Source: DATKZS01 sp035527835 [NCBI: bacterium] (GTDB lineage Bacteria > RBG-13-61-14). From it: a DNA stretch of 19,847 bases. The stretch covers positions 1 through 19,847 of the forward strand of contig DATKZS010000084.1 of assembly GCA_035527835.1 (NCBI GenBank), in the 5' to 3' direction. Each line of letters opens with the position of its first letter. Position 1 is the first letter of the stretch. The translations under genes and the position numbers were made by a program. Under the pieces are notes generated by a model that had not been told where the DNA came from, searched no databases, and was given only the letters and a program-made list of their open reading frames with translations. Positions 14,266 to 19,847 of the stretch are shown piece after piece.

Positions 14266-15425
14266 TCCATCTTCCCCGCCATCTCCTCGTACAAATCCTC
14301 CTGCCGCCGCACCATCAGATCAATGTCGAACTCATCGAGCTTCCGCCTCCCCGCATCCCCCATTGCCCGCGCCCGCTCCGGATTTTTTAAAAGCTCCGCG
14401 ATCCGCGCCGCGATCCCGGGAACGTCATGCGGCTTAAGCAGCCAGCCGCTCTCGCCGTCCGCCACCGCCTCCGCCGCCCCGTCCACCCGCGTGCCCACGA
14501 TGGGCAGACCAGCGGCCATGGCCTGCGGGTAAACCCGCGGCAGGCCCTCCCACAAGCTGGTCAGCACCAGCGCGTCCGCGCTCCACATCAGCTCCGCCAC
14601 GTCCCGCCTCCACCCCAGCAGCTTGAACCGCTCCGCGAGCCCCGCCTCCGCGACCGCCCGCTCCATCTCCGGCCGGAGCTCGCCGTCGCCCGCCGCCGCG
14701 AACTGCGCATCCGGCGCCGCTCTCAGCGCCAGCGCCGCCGCCCTCACAAAATCCACCGGGCTCTTCTGCGGCTTGAAGCAAGCGACCATCAGCGCCAGCG
14801 GCCTCTCCGGGTCAAGACCCAGCTCCATCTTCTTGGCCCTCGCGTCGAACGCCCGCCGCTCGAACTCCGCGATCTTGATCCCGCTCCGGATCACCCGGAT
14901 CCGATCCCGCCGCGCGATCCCCAGTCCCACCGCCGTGTCCAGGTTCGCCCGGCTCACCGCGATGAATTGGCCCGTCACCCGGCCCGCCACCCGCTCCGCC
15001 ATGATGTACGCCCGCCGCACCGGCCACGCCTGGAAATCGTTGAACCCGAAGCCGTGGAACGTATGCACGATCGCCGGGACCCCCGCCCGCCACGCCGCCA
15101 GCCGCCCAATGACCCCGGCCTTCGAGCTGTGAGTGTGCACGACCACCGGCGCGCCGCTCCGCTTCACCTCGTCCTTCAGCATCGTGTAAAGCTGATGGTA
15201 CGCCATGAAGTCGCGGTCAGGCTTGATCTCCCGCACCAGCTCCGGCACGATCACGAATTCAATGTCCGCGATCCTTTCCGCGTCGCTGTTCAGTATCCCC
15301 CCGTCACCCGACCACAGCGCCACCGAAAACCGCGACCGGTCCAGGTGCTCCACCGTATAAAGCGTGTTCTGCTGCGCACCCCCCAGCTCCAGCTTCGTAA
15401 TAATATGTATGACTCGCGCCTTCAT
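14259..15425 (-). CDS. GT4-family glycosyltransferase
   Basis: The 388-aa GT-B enzyme probably adds a sugar to a lipid-linked or surface glycan at the cytoplasmic face of the membrane. The N-terminal acceptor half has KLELGGAQ at about 11-18, THSSKAG and HTFHGFGF. The C-terminal donor half has GDGELR, LTSLWEGLP and VDGAAEAV. In the usual E-x7-E motif the second Glu is Gln (EGLPRVYPQAMA), so the donor-site chemistry may rest on the first Glu. I chose ATG 15425 (MKARVIHI). The frame also allows GTG 15455 at the very edge of the 15455-15515 hairpin, but neither start has a clear ribosome-binding site. Neighbours are a UGM-like flavoprotein upstream and dut, overlapping by 7 nt, downstream. Confidence 0.9.
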   Translation of the reverse strand: MKARVIHIITKLELGGAQQNTLYTVEHLDRSRFSVALWSGDGGILNSDAERIADIEFVIVPELVREIKPDRDFMAYHQLYTMLKDEVKRSGAPVVVHTHSSKAGVIGRLAAWRAGVPAIVHTFHGFGFNDFQAWPVRRAYIMAERVAGRVTGQFIAVSRANLDTAVGLGIARRDRIRVIRSGIKIAEFERRAFDARAKKMELGLDPERPLALMVACFKPQKSPVDFVRAAALALRAAPDAQFAAAGDGELRPEMERAVAEAGLAERFKLLGWRRDVAELMWSADALVLTSLWEGLPRVYPQAMAAGLPIVGTRVDGAAEAVADGESGWLLKPHDVPGIAARIAELLKNPERARAMGDAGRRKLDEFDIDLMVRRQEDLYEEMAGKMEW

Positions 15426-15454
15426 CCATGCCACATAAAACAAGAATTCATTCA

Positions 15455-15515
15455 CAAGGATTTTCAGGATGTCAAGGATAAGAATTTCTTATCCTTAATA
15501 TCCTGTACATCCTTG
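15455..15515. repeat. 61-nt palindrome with 9-bp-unit arms (AAGGAT type)
   Basis: The element is centred on 15485. The left arm reads CAAGGAT-nnn-CAGGAT-nnn-AAGGATAAGAA and the right arm is its inverse with different spacer bases. Of the 30 paired positions, 26 match, and the four mismatches all fall in the two 3-nt spacers. The unit AAGGAT repeats every 9 bases. It lies about 70 nt after the FAD oxidoreductase stop and about 30 nt before the glycosyltransferase start. It is AT-rich compared with its surroundings. The rest of 15426-15585 shows no gene. Confidence 0.87.
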
Positions 15516-15570
15516 TTCGCTAATTCTTCAAAAAGGTGAAAAAATTGATGCATTCCGCATCGTAGCAATG

Positions 15571-15595
15571 GGGGCGCGGGTGCCCTCACCCGCGC
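15571..15595. repeat. GC-rich palindrome, copy 2, carrying a stop codon
   Basis: GCGCGGGTG (15574-15582) pairs with CACCCGCGC (15587-15595) around CCCT. All 25 bases match 12233-12257 in uvrD. The TGA stop of the FAD oxidoreductase gene (15586-15588) is inside the element, and the last residues of that protein (MRG) are coded by one arm. It may also act as a 3'-end hairpin of the transcript. Confidence 0.85.
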
Positions 15596-16881
15596 ATCAA
15601 CCCCTCCGCCGCCTCCCTCCCCTCCCGGATCGCCTCTTCCATCGTCGAGTACTCCCACCGCCCATACCGGCCCACCGGCTCGATCCCCTGATCCCGAAGA
15701 TACGCCATGATCCCGGGCAGCCGCTCCCGGCGCGCACGGTTATACACCACGTACCCGTGCTCGATCAGCAGCGGCTCCATCTCCTCGATCTTGTGCTCCT
15801 GGTCCCGGTACAGCGGCAGGCTCCGGAACTCCGACGCCGCCCGCGTGGCGAAATATTTTATGTCCGTCAGCTCCGCATCGCTCATCGGGCCCGGCAGCGT
15901 GATCTCCAGGTATAGCGCGCTCCGGCCCGGGCCCAGCTCCGTGAAGTTCGAGTAAAAGCCGATGCGGTGAAAGTTGATGCCCGGCTCCGGCACGTAAAGC
16001 CAGTGCAGGTCCGAGACCGCCGGCCCCGTGATCCCCAGGTTCACGCACAGCACCGACAGCACGCTCAGTCCCCCGGCCGCCTCCGCGATCTCGGAGGGAG
16101 CGCCCCGCAGTATCGAGATCAGCCGGTCCAGCGGAAGGCTCGAGACCAGATGCTCGTATCTCACCTCCTCACCGCTCGACAGCACCGCCCGCTTCTCGGC
16201 CGGAATCACCTCGACCAGTTCCGTCCCGCCCTCGACCGGGCGAGCGAGCGCCGCCGCCAACGCCCGCGGCAGCTCCTCGATCCCGCCCCGCGGATAATAA
16301 AACTCCGCGTTGTACCCGAACTCCCGCTCCCGGATGCCCAGCGCCCCGTTCACCACGTCGCGCAGCTCCGGCCGCGGAATACTCCAGCCCGCCCACTCCG
16401 TGGTCAGGTTCCGAAGGTCGGTCTTGAAAAATTTTTCGTTGAACGGCAAAAAGAAATGCTCGGCGAACCCGGCGCCGAAGGTATGGAAGATCCAGTCGTG
16501 GAAATTTTCCGGCGCCTCCCGCCCCCGCGCCGCTACCATCGCCTCCACGAACCCGGCCAGGCAGTCACGCACCACCTCCCGCGGAAGACCGTAAGTGTTC
16601 ACCTGGAACGGGTACGGCGTGGTCACGCCCTTGCTGAAGATCGCCGCCTTGCGCTCGAACCGCATGAGCTTCTCGCCCAGCAGCTCCCGCGCCAGGCCGC
16701 GCACGTCGTCGCCCCGAATGTGCAGCAGATGCCCGCCGTAGTCGAACGCGTACGCCCCCCGCCGCTCCGTGCGGCAAAGACCGCCCGGACGCGCCGCCCT
16801 CTCGATCAGCCGATACTCCCGGTCCTGGAGATGGAAAGCCGTGGACAGCCCGGCCAGGCCCGCTCCCGCGATCAGGATCAT
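15586..16881 (-). CDS. FAD-dependent oxidoreductase, UDP-galactopyranose mutase/protoporphyrinogen-oxidase-like
   Basis: The 431-aa flavoprotein has an N-terminal dinucleotide-binding motif, GAGLAGLSTAFHL (about 6-18), and the following ERAARPGGLCRTE that is usual for the amine-oxidase/UGM superfamily. Segments such as TPYPFQVNTYGLP, FFKTDLRNLTTEWAG and the C-terminal GRYGRWEYSTMEEAI are those of NAD(P)-binding/UGM-like proteins found in surface polysaccharide clusters. The adjacent GT4 gene supports a sugar role, but mutase activity is not shown. ATG 16881 has GGAG about 10 nt upstream. The last three residues and the stop come from the GC-rich palindrome at 15571-15595, so the original C-terminus may have been altered. 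Confidence 0.85.
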   Translation of the reverse strand: MILIAGAGLAGLSTAFHLQDREYRLIERAARPGGLCRTERRGAYAFDYGGHLLHIRGDDVRGLARELLGEKLMRFERKAAIFSKGVTTPYPFQVNTYGLPREVVRDCLAGFVEAMVAARGREAPENFHDWIFHTFGAGFAEHFFLPFNEKFFKTDLRNLTTEWAGWSIPRPELRDVVNGALGIREREFGYNAEFYYPRGGIEELPRALAAALARPVEGGTELVEVIPAEKRAVLSSGEEVRYEHLVSSLPLDRLISILRGAPSEIAEAAGGLSVLSVLCVNLGITGPAVSDLHWLYVPEPGINFHRIGFYSNFTELGPGRSALYLEITLPGPMSDAELTDIKYFATRAASEFRSLPLYRDQEHKIEEMEPLLIEHGYVVYNRARRERLPGIMAYLRDQGIEPVGRYGRWEYSTMEEAIREGREAAEGLMRG

Positions 16882-16895
16882 CTATCTCTCACTCC

Positions 16896-16921
16896 GCGCG
16901 GCACGGGTCCGCGGCCCGCGC
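16896..16921. other. GC-rich inverted repeat between ychF and the oxidoreductase gene
   Basis: GCGCGG (16896-16901) and CCGCGC (16916-16921) pair around a 14-nt GC-rich segment in the 75-nt gap. No U-run follows, so it is not a convincing terminator. In DNA of this base composition such a stem could be chance. Confidence 0.3.
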
Positions 16922-16956
16922 CTGCGCGCTGTTTCTTTTTCCATCATTGCCGCGTC

Positions 16957-18060
16957 TCACACGTTGAATTTGAAATGCACCACGTCCCCGTCACGCACCT
17001 CGTATTCCCGGCCCTCCTGCCGGAGCAGGCCGTGCTTCCTGGCCTCGGCCTCCGAACCCGCCTTCACGAAATCATCGTGCCCCACCACCTCCGCCTTGAT
17101 GAACCCCCGCTCGAAATCGGTGTGGATGGCCCCCGCCGCCTGCGGCGCCGCCGTCCCCGCAGGGACCGTCCACGCCCGCAGCTCCGGGCCCACCTTCGTG
17201 TAAAACGTCACCAGCTTGAGCGCCTCGTACCCGGCCCGCACTATCGCCGCGATCCCGTCATCAACCAGTCCCAGCTCCTTCCTGAACTCGTCCCGCTCGT
17301 CATCGCCCAGCTCCCGGACCTCCGCCTCCAGCTTCGCGTAAAACCCAACCGCGGCCCTGCCCTTCTTCGCCGCATGATCCCCGAGCGCGCTCAAGCATGG
17401 GGCCTCGCTGCCGCCCACCGACTCCTCCCCCAGGTTCGCCACGTAAAACATCGGCTTCAGCGTAAGCGGGCCCATCGCCTTGAGAATAGGCCCGTCCTCC
17501 TCCACCAACTCCATCTCCGCGAGCGGACGCTCCTGGTTCAACCACTTGATCATCCGCTCGTAAAGCTCGACCTCGTGCTTCACCGACTTCTCACCCGTGC
17601 GCAAAAGCTTGCCGGCCTTCTCCAGCCGCCGCTGGGCCCATTGCAGGTCCTTCTGCAACAGCTCGAACTCGATGATCTCCGCGTCCCGCGCCGGGTCAAC
17701 CCCCGTAACCGATTCGTGGAAGCTCACCGCCGCGTCCGCGAAACAACGCACCACGTGCGCGATCGCCTCCACGTTCCGGATGTGGTCTAAAAACTCGTTC
17801 CCCATGCCCTGACCCGCGCTCGCGCCCTTCACCAGACCCGCGATGTCAACGAACTCCAATACCGCCGGCACCACCTTCTCCGGCTTCAGCATCTTCGTGA
17901 GCGAGGAAAGCCGCGGATCAGGCACCGCCATCGTGCCCACGTGCGGCTCCGTCGTACAGAACGGGTAATTCTCCGCCGGAACTCCCGCCGCCGTTAGAGC
18001 GTTGAACAGCGTGGACTTGCCCACGTTGGGCAGGCCGACTATCCCGCACTTGAACCCCAC
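16957..18060 (-). CDS. ychF: Redox-regulated/ribosome-associated ATPase YchF (Obg-family)
   Basis: The 367-aa YchF/Ola1 protein is an Obg-family P-loop protein that prefers ATP and binds the ribosome. The G1 motif GLPNVGKST is near residue 9, and DIAGLVKGASAGQGMGNEFLDHIR is the G3 region with the family's Gly-rich switch. YVANLGEES is the atypical G4 (NxxE instead of NKxD) that explains ATP preference. The C-terminus (VRDGDVVHFKFNV) is the TGS domain. I chose GTG 18060 because it gives the canonical start (M/V)GFKCGIVGLPNVGKS and the normal family length. The frame continues to ATG 18087, but that would lie upstream of the predicted transcription start. There is no ribosome-binding site, and the -10 ends 6 nt before the GTG. 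Confidence 0.94.
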   Translation of the reverse strand: MGFKCGIVGLPNVGKSTLFNALTAAGVPAENYPFCTTEPHVGTMAVPDPRLSSLTKMLKPEKVVPAVLEFVDIAGLVKGASAGQGMGNEFLDHIRNVEAIAHVVRCFADAAVSFHESVTGVDPARDAEIIEFELLQKDLQWAQRRLEKAGKLLRTGEKSVKHEVELYERMIKWLNQERPLAEMELVEEDGPILKAMGPLTLKPMFYVANLGEESVGGSEAPCLSALGDHAAKKGRAAVGFYAKLEAEVRELGDDERDEFRKELGLVDDGIAAIVRAGYEALKLVTFYTKVGPELRAWTVPAGTAAPQAAGAIHTDFERGFIKAEVVGHDDFVKAGSEAEARKHGLLRQEGREYEVRDGDVVHFKFNV

Positions 18061-18066
18061 GCGCCT

Positions 18067-18095
18067 ATCATAACATACCATCCTCATCCGGGAAA
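18067..18095 (-). promoter_or_regulatory. Promoter of ychF, extended -10, predicted leaderless
   Basis: On the minus strand there is a -35 TTTCCC (18095-18090), a 17-nt spacer and a -10 TATGAT (18072-18067) with an upstream TG (TGTTATGAT). Only 6 nt separate the -10 from GTG 18060, so the transcript should begin at or next to the start codon. Confidence 0.5.
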
Positions 18096-18124
18096 TCGCC
18101 CGGCCCTAGACGTTTATTAGATAG

Positions 18125-18182
18125 GCGGGACACTCTTGTCCCGCGCCCGGCCCACAACTGGTGGGTGGGACTCCCCGGTCCC
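18125..18182. repeat. Cluster of three small hairpins between divergent promoters
   Basis: Three stem-loops follow one another. GCGGGACA-CTCT-TGTCCCGC (18125-18144) is perfect. CCCAC-AACTG-GTGGG is at 18151-18165, and GGGAC-TCCCCG-GTCCC at 18167-18182. The cluster lies upstream of both the ychF promoter (to 18095) and the pspA promoter (from 18216), so it is unlikely to be a transcript terminator. It looks like a dispersed palindromic element, related in style but not in sequence to the GC-rich palindromes at 12235 and 15571. Confidence 0.7.
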
Positions 18183-18198
18183 GCTCCGCTTCCTGCGA

Positions 18199-18217
18199 GG
18201 CCGATTAGCGGCCGATT
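18199..18217 (+). promoter_or_regulatory. Candidate regulator-binding direct repeat overlapping the pspA -35
   Basis: GGCCGATT occurs at 18199-18206 and 18210-18217, an 11-bp step, about one helical turn. The second copy runs into the -35 TTGACC. Tandem half-sites at 11 bp next to a -35 are typical of OmpR/PhoB-type response regulators, but no such regulator is encoded in the window. Confidence 0.35.
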
Positions 18218-18244
18218 GACCGCGATATGTAAAACCGCTATATT
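18216..18244 (+). promoter_or_regulatory. sigma70-like promoter of the PspA-like operon
   Basis: A -35 TTGACC (18216-18221), a 17-nt spacer and a -10 TATATT (18239-18244) are seen. Transcription should start near 18251, about 20 nt before the ATG. I see no sigma54 GG/GC pattern, unlike enterobacterial psp. Confidence 0.65.
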
Positions 18245-18271
18245 GAGGCAAAGAAGGCAGGAGGAAAAAAC

Positions 18272-18988
18272 ATGGCTCAAGAAGGATTTATCGCACGCCT
18301 GATCAACCTGTGGCGCGGCATGCTGGGCCGCTGGATCGGCCATAAGGAAGAGACCAATCCCGAGGCCGTCTACGAGGCCGCCATCCAGGAGCGCATCGAG
18401 CAGTACGACCGCCTTAAAAAAGCCGTCTACGGCATCGTCTATCTGCGCAACAAGCTCGCCAGCGAGCTCGAGCAAAAAGCCGGCGAGCAAAACGGCATCC
18501 AGGACCAGATCCTCCTGGCCGTGGACAAGAATGAGGACGAGGTCGCCCTCCACCTCATCCAGAAAAAGAACGACCTGGAGGCCGAGGTCAAGCGCATCAA
18601 GGAAGAAATGGCCCAGACCGCCGAGGAAGCCGAGGAGGCCAAGCGCAGCCTCACCAACTTCCAGAGCGAGATCGAGCGGCTCCGCCGCGAAAAGGACCGC
18701 GCCATGGCCCGCCTTGCCACCCTCGAAGCCAGGCGCTCCATCCAGCGCCAGCTCGACCACCTCTCGCCGGAGGCGGACATGCGCGCGCTCGAATCAGTAC
18801 GCGAGCGCATTGACCGCCTCTCCGCCGAGATCGACGCCTCCCGCGAGCTCCAGGACCGCACCCTCTCCGAAAAACTCCGCGAGATCAGGAAGGACGCGTC
18901 GCTCACCTCGGCCAAGGCCCAGCTCGACGAGCTGAAAAAGGCCCGTGAGGAGCGCCGCGAGGGCGCGAAAGTGGAGAAGACAATATGA
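18272..18988 (+). CDS. PspA/IM30-like coiled-coil protein
   Basis: The 238-aa protein has the PspA/IM30 (Vipp1) layout. A short amphipathic N-terminal helix (FIARLINLWRGMLGRWIG, about 6-23) could touch membrane. After it come long charged coiled-coil helices to about residue 235. Family-like features are the early NPEAVYEAAIQERIEQY and the alternating Glu/Lys/Gln heptads. Such proteins form rings or rods on the inner membrane and counter loss of membrane integrity. Similarity to canonical PspA is judged by architecture and is modest, so a distant member is likely. AGGAGG (18259-18264) lies 7 nt before ATG 18272. The gene's stop overlaps the next start in ATGA, so the downstream lipoprotein is probably made with it. 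Confidence 0.75.
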   Translation: MAQEGFIARLINLWRGMLGRWIGHKEETNPEAVYEAAIQERIEQYDRLKKAVYGIVYLRNKLASELEQKAGEQNGIQDQILLAVDKNEDEVALHLIQKKNDLEAEVKRIKEEMAQTAEEAEEAKRSLTNFQSEIERLRREKDRAMARLATLEARRSIQRQLDHLSPEADMRALESVRERIDRLSAEIDASRELQDRTLSEKLREIRKDASLTSAKAQLDELKKAREERREGAKVEKTI

Positions 18989-19455
18989 CTCGCAAAAACC
19001 GGGGCCGGAAAAGAGGCCCACAAATACTTCAACACCGCGCGGCAGTGATGTTCATCATCATGGCCGCGTCGCTCCCGGCATGTACTCCCAAGCCCCGCGA
19101 CGTCGTCACCGAGCGCTTCCCCGAGTGCTTCGCCGGGCCCATGATCGGTGCCGGCTCCGGCGTCCGCTGCGAGCACGACGCGGCCAGGGACGAGTGGCAT
19201 ATCACCTTCTGGAACGGATGGGGCGATTGTCCGGCCGGATGCATCAACAAGGAGGACACCGCCTGGTACCTGGTGGACAAGGACGGCAGGGTATTCAAGA
19301 CCGATAAAAATTTTAATCCTCTCTCCGAGATCAAGCCCGACCAGAACCTCGAAGGCAAGAGCAATAAAATTGACATCCAGCCCGAACGGCCCGGTGGGCA
19401 ATTCTTTGGTGAACCACAAGCCGGCGCGAGCGGGACCGGCGGAGGCCGGCGCTGA
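18985..19455 (+). CDS. Small lipoprotein of unknown function coupled to the PspA-like gene
   Basis: The 156-aa protein has an Arg/Lys-rich N-terminus (RKNRGRKRG), a hydrophobic core (AVMFIIMAAS) and a lipobox-like LPAC with Cys 33, so lipid anchoring is likely. The mature part has a compact Trp/Cys-rich core, ITFWNGWGDCPAGCINKEDT, and AWYLVDKDGRVFKTD, which looks like a small beta domain, perhaps disulfide-linked. The tail is Gly/Ala-rich. I do not recognise the family. The ATG overlaps the pspA stop by 4 nt (ATGA). A shorter start at Met 22 would still keep the lipobox. A strong terminator begins 26 nt after the stop. The pairing suggests a cell-envelope role, but no function is shown. Confidence 0.75.
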   Translation: MTRKNRGRKRGPQILQHRAAVMFIIMAASLPACTPKPRDVVTERFPECFAGPMIGAGSGVRCEHDAARDEWHITFWNGWGDCPAGCINKEDTAWYLVDKDGRVFKTDKNFNPLSEIKPDQNLEGKSNKIDIQPERPGGQFFGEPQAGASGTGGGRR

Positions 19456-19480
19456 TAATTGATCCGTATTGCAATTGCGA

Positions 19481-19516
19481 AAACCGGGGGCGGGATGGAC
19501 CCGCCCCCGGTTTTTT
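19481..19516. terminator. Strong bidirectional intrinsic terminator
   Basis: AAACCGGGGGCGGG (19481-19494) pairs perfectly over 14 bp with its inverse at 19500-19513 around the loop ATGGA, followed by a T-run to 19516. On the opposite strand the stem ends in TTTT, so it also serves the convergent minus-strand gene to the right. From 19517 to 19583 I see nothing else. Confidence 0.93.
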
Positions 19517-19583
19517 ATGGCTGGAGGAGTTATCGCCCGGGGTAAACTCCGTTAGTGGTTATGACTGGGATGTCATGGCGCGG

Positions 19584-19847
19584 TCATGGCGGGTCAACCG
19601 CGTTCAGGGTGAATGCCGGCAACAGGTCAACGTCATCCATCCATCGGCCTTTTTCTTCGGCGAGCAAGAGCCCGCAATGGGGGATTTGAGCGTTCACGAT
19701 GATGGCGCCGGGGCCGGTGATGGAGAGGACGATGGTGGCGTGGCCGCCGTCAAGTTTGCCGTTGACGCCGGACACGTCGAAGCGGTTGCCCGCGGGGCCT
19801 CCGCTGTAACTGCCGTCGCCGCCGAGCAGCACGGCCGTGCCGGCGGA
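19584..19847 (-). CDS. Unrecognised gene, 3' part only, running off the right edge
   Basis: Reading leftward from the window's end, at least 87 codons are open to the stop at 19584-19586; the beginning lies beyond 19847. An internal GTG at 19832 is probably not the true start, because the frame stays open through the edge. The visible part is Gly/Ser/Val-rich with alternating hydrophobics (GNRFDVSGVNGKLDGGHATIV, then VLSITGPGAIIVNA), like a beta-rich extracellular protein. It ends LLPAFTLNAVDPP. I do not recognise a family and assign no function. It converges on the terminator at 19481-19516. Confidence 0.55.
   Translation of the reverse strand, partial: SAGTAVLLGGDGSYSGGPAGNRFDVSGVNGKLDGGHATIVLSITGPGAIIVNAQIPHCGLLLAEEKGRWMDDVDLLPAFTLNAVDPP

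Noticed and set aside
18125-18144. Intrinsic terminator for ychF or pspA
   Set aside because: It lies upstream of both genes and has no T-run.

Overview
The window is GC-rich, densely packed bacterial DNA. It appears to come from a Gram-negative organism with a didermic envelope: it encodes OmpA-type peptidoglycan-binding proteins with signal peptides, an AMIN/LysM lipoprotein, a PspA-like protein and several lipoproteins. The genes look chromosomal. I cannot assign a phylum; an uncultured Desulfobacterota/Myxococcota-like or candidate-phylum lineage would fit, but that is a guess. I see no tRNA, rRNA, CRISPR array, transposase or phage gene.

Layout, left to right. (1) 1-150 holds a repeat-rich palindromic stretch downstream of a minus-strand phosphodiester glycosidase (NAGPA-like) gene. 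(2) Divergent from that gene, with two back-to-back sigma70-like promoters in 1083-1180, are an SDR dehydrogenase of the peroxisomal multifunctional-enzyme type and a translationally coupled B12-binding/radical SAM protein (plus strand). (3) A minus-strand envelope operon (7687 down to 3543) has a near-consensus promoter. It encodes two paralogous secreted beta-propeller/OmpA fusions and an AMIN-LysM lipoprotein. (4) Next come minus-strand genes for a GNAT acetyltransferase and a MATE transporter. (5) A long minus-strand run follows: ychF, FAD-dependent UGM-like oxidoreductase, GT4 glycosyltransferase, dut, uvrD/pcrA, zinc-finger (zf-TFIIB) protein and CPBP protease. (6) On the plus strand, an operon of a PspA-like coiled-coil protein and a small lipoprotein has a good sigma70-like promoter and ends at a strong bidirectional terminator. 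(7) The 3' end of an unrecognised minus-strand gene runs off the right edge.

The most striking feature is not a gene. At least three intergenic gaps hold long imperfect hairpins with stems of about 30 bp. Each arm is built from short degenerate tandem units: heptads of GTTTGTG type at 8636-8748, heptads of GCTTGAG type at 13721-13821, and 9-bp units of AAGGAT type at 15455-15515. A fourth, partial case uses CTTGGCG heptads at the left edge. All are 3' of minus-strand genes, and two begin at or within 3 nt of the stop codon. A separate GC-rich palindrome of 25 identical bases occurs twice. One copy is inside uvrD, in frame, beside three 18-bp tandem repeats. The other carries the stop codon of the FAD oxidoreductase gene. 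A cluster of three small hairpins lies between the ychF and pspA promoters. Together these suggest a genome rich in dispersed palindromic repeat families that insert at gene ends and can enter coding sequence.
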